In this document: in pieces, positions 62,464 through 64,000 of the stretch | How the letters are laid out: each line of letters opens with the position of its first letter | Position numbering within the stretch: position 1 is the first letter of the stretch | Assembly (NCBI GenBank): GCA_963920665.1 | Contig: OY987266.1 | Coordinates: forward strand, 11,227,001 to 11,291,000 | DNA: 64,000 nt | Source: Straminergon stramineum | Lineage: Eukaryota > Streptophyta > Bryopsida > Hypnales > Calliergonaceae | Direction: 5' to 3' | Made by a program: the position numbers and the translations under genes | The notes under the pieces: model-generated | What the model saw: only the letters and a program-made list of their open reading frames with translations | Databases searched by the model: none | What the model was told of the DNA's origin: nothing

Positions 62464-62662
62464 AATCCTTCGGCAGGGAGAGAAATCATTTGGCATGGAG
62501 CGAAATCCTTTGGCAATGAAAGAAAGGAGAATAAAAGAAATCCTGTGGCAGGGAGAGAAATCCTTTGGCAATGAGAGAAATCCTTTGGCAATGAGAGAAT
62601 TCCTTTGGCAGTGAGAGAAATTCCTTGGTAGTGAGAGAAATGTTTTGGCAGTGAGAGAAATT
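62464..62662. repeat. About 21-bp minisatellite
   Basis: Eight or nine units of the type GAGAGAAATCCTTTGGCAAT with drift (AGTGAGAGAAATTCCTTGG in later units). It creates long artefactual minus-strand frames rich in FSHCQR and SLPKD. It lies about 550 bp before the ATG of the gene at 63210. Confidence 0.9.
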
Positions 62663-62778
62663 CGCAACGTTGTGCAATAGCTCGGTGCTCGTGGCTGTAT
62701 CGTTGTGCGCCGTGGTTTCATCTTCCCCGCCTGGTTTCATTCGATCTGCCTGCTAGAAAAGGTACCATCGCTGTCGCC

Positions 62779-63159
62779 ATGTTCCTCATTTCTATTGTTC
62801 TGCAAGTGTTGCTGGAGACAGCGCTGTCCCCGGGTGTCATTGGTGTTCGCATTGTCAAGGTTTGGGATTTCTTGTTCTGGTTCATACGTATTTCTCAAAT
62901 TAGACAAATTTTACATGAAATGTTGTGGCCGCTTTTCCATGCGAGTCTTACAATATCGTATACGGATGTAATCTGTTCTTTTGCTTTCAAATCAGCTTCG
63001 ATTCTTCTTATCAAGCCAGTGTCCCTTGCATATAATACAGGAGCTGCCAAGGGGGCACAAGTGAAAGCAACAGGTCGGACTCTATTCGGACTTCTTTGGC
63101 AGAGGCTTCGAGCTAAGTTGGAATCTAGCGGGTTAGGGTTTGATGAATTCTGGCTTTAA
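62779..63159 (+). other. Upstream open frame of uncertain status
   Basis: A 126-codon frame starting ATG in CGCCATGTTC, predominantly hydrophobic in its first 70 residues, ending 50 bp before the next ATG. It could be a leader uORF, a separate first exon, or chance. No family resemblance. Confidence 0.2.
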
Positions 63160-63209
63160 TTGAGCGAAGAGAATAGGAAATTGGAGTCTGAAGCAGCAGG
63201 CGGAGTTTA

Positions 63210-64000
63210 ATGATCGGCTCCATGGCCACAGGGGCGTTCTCTACGACACTATTTTGTAAATTGGAATGCTCCACCAGCGCAAGGCCTTGTAGGCCAGTCT
63301 CATCCCATGCTTCCAATTGCCATGCCGTTCGGTTCCCGTGCTTGTCCTGTGATTCCAGCTTGCAGGGAAGACATCACAATAATGATGTTACAGCAGTTCG
63401 ACGTGTGGCCAATACGAATGACCAGTCTGGTGACTTTGTCCCTTTAAAAAGATGTTGTAAATGTAGCGGTAGTAATGCACATGGGTTTGCAAAAGGGAGA
63501 AGGGCATTACCTAGGGCTATAGTTTCGTGGTCTCCGGAGCGATCACTACTCAATGAGACGCGTTGCTATGAGGATGTATTCGAGCGAGTTTGCGGTGAAG
63601 TGGAAGCTGATTTCAACACGCTCACAGTGCGATCTCCTTGGTTGCTCTTCCAGCCGCAGAAGGTGCATTTGTCTTCCTAAATTGATCAAGACTGTTCTGT
63701 GGCTATATGAGTAAGCCTTTGGTAATTGACAATTTATTCAGTGCTTGAACAACGTTCTTATTCTTGACAGTTTGCACTTCCCAAGGGAGGGAGATGGAGA
63801 AGTGGCGTCCGAAGAATCGTGGATCATCTGATTCAATCAGCTCAGTCCGGAGTGCATTCCTCGGAGGTTTACTGTAGTCAGAAAGGATTTTGCAAAAGCT
63901 CTAGGAATGGAGATCAAGTGGGACATGGAAGGGGAATTGTGAATGCAGTTGGCACGGATGCAGGTACAAGCTCATCTGGAAGCCAAGTACATTGCCAAGT
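63210..64000 (+). CDS. Unrecognised gene, 5' part (runs off the window)
   Basis: Exon 1 (63210-63662, 151 codons) joins in phase 0 to exon 2 from 63771 (CTTGACAG acceptor), which stays open to at least 63960 and possibly the window end. The first about 50 residues are rich in Ser, Ala, Thr and Arg and nearly acid-free, as in plastid or mitochondrial transit peptides, and contain several Cys. The most structured segment reads YEDVFERVCGEVEADFN, then WLLFQPQKFALPKGGRW across the junction. I do not recognise the family. Start choice is the first ATG of the frame; the donor near 63960 is uncertain. Confidence 0.5.

Noticed and set aside
62391..62740. Minus-strand repeat proteins of 66-88 residues
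   Set aside because: Produced by a 21-bp minisatellite whose period is a multiple of three; no support as genes.
1..64000. tRNA or rRNA genes and CRISPR arrays
   Set aside because: No cloverleaf-compatible A/B-box combination, rRNA-like stretch or regularly spaced perfect repeat was seen by eye; a tRNA scan would settle the first.

Overview
The window is nuclear DNA of a land plant. Genes have canonical GT..AG introns, and plant-type HAUS6/AUG6, ELC/VPS23 and mitochondrial ACP genes are present. Two further genes narrow it to a non-seed lineage. IFT140 is an intraflagellar-transport protein kept in plants with swimming sperm, and the microbial-terpene-synthase-like (MTPSL) pseudogene belongs to a family reported from bryophytes, lycophytes and ferns. 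A bryophyte is my best guess; the species cannot be read from the sequence. Islands of moderate GC hold the genes, and the spacers between them are very AT-rich and full of DNA-transposon remains.

Layout. 1-4.7 kb: AT-rich DNA with a 188-bp MITE and a long hairpin element. 4.75-13.79 kb (+): the C-terminal two thirds of IFT140, about 25 exons, with a probable transposon in one intron. 13.8-18.7 kb: no recognisable gene, one small TTAA-flanked element and a degenerate GCAACTA-repeat zone. 18.79-19.50 kb (+): intronless mitochondrial GGQ release factor (ICT1-like). 20.98-22.70 kb (-): intronless ZUFSP/ZUP1-type C78 cysteine peptidase with a ZZ-finger-like insert. 25.09-26.12 kb (-): two-exon mitochondrial acyl carrier protein. 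26.5-36.3 kb: transposon graveyard, with TTAA-flanked elements and a dead Tc1/mariner transposase. 37.59-43.00 kb (+): 13-exon AUG6. 44.85-47.38 kb (+): three-exon ELC/VPS23, whose 3' end is tandemly duplicated. 48-62 kb: mostly repeats, plus a broken MTPSL gene (-, 55.06-56.2 kb) and an older fragment of the same gene family at 52.1 kb. 63.21 kb to the end (+): 5' part of an unrecognised gene, preceded by a minisatellite.

The genes are unrelated housekeeping functions (ciliary transport, mitochondrial ribosome rescue, ubiquitin removal, mitochondrial fatty-acid/lipoate synthesis, microtubule nucleation, ESCRT sorting) and do not form a pathway. The most unusual structure is a set of elements sharing one terminal architecture: TTAA at both flanks and termini beginning CCC in inverted orientation, as in piggyBac-type transposons. 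The other leads are the ZZ-like insertion inside a deubiquitinase catalytic domain, the decaying MTPSL locus with two copies, and an IFT140 gene whose obvious start codon is false.
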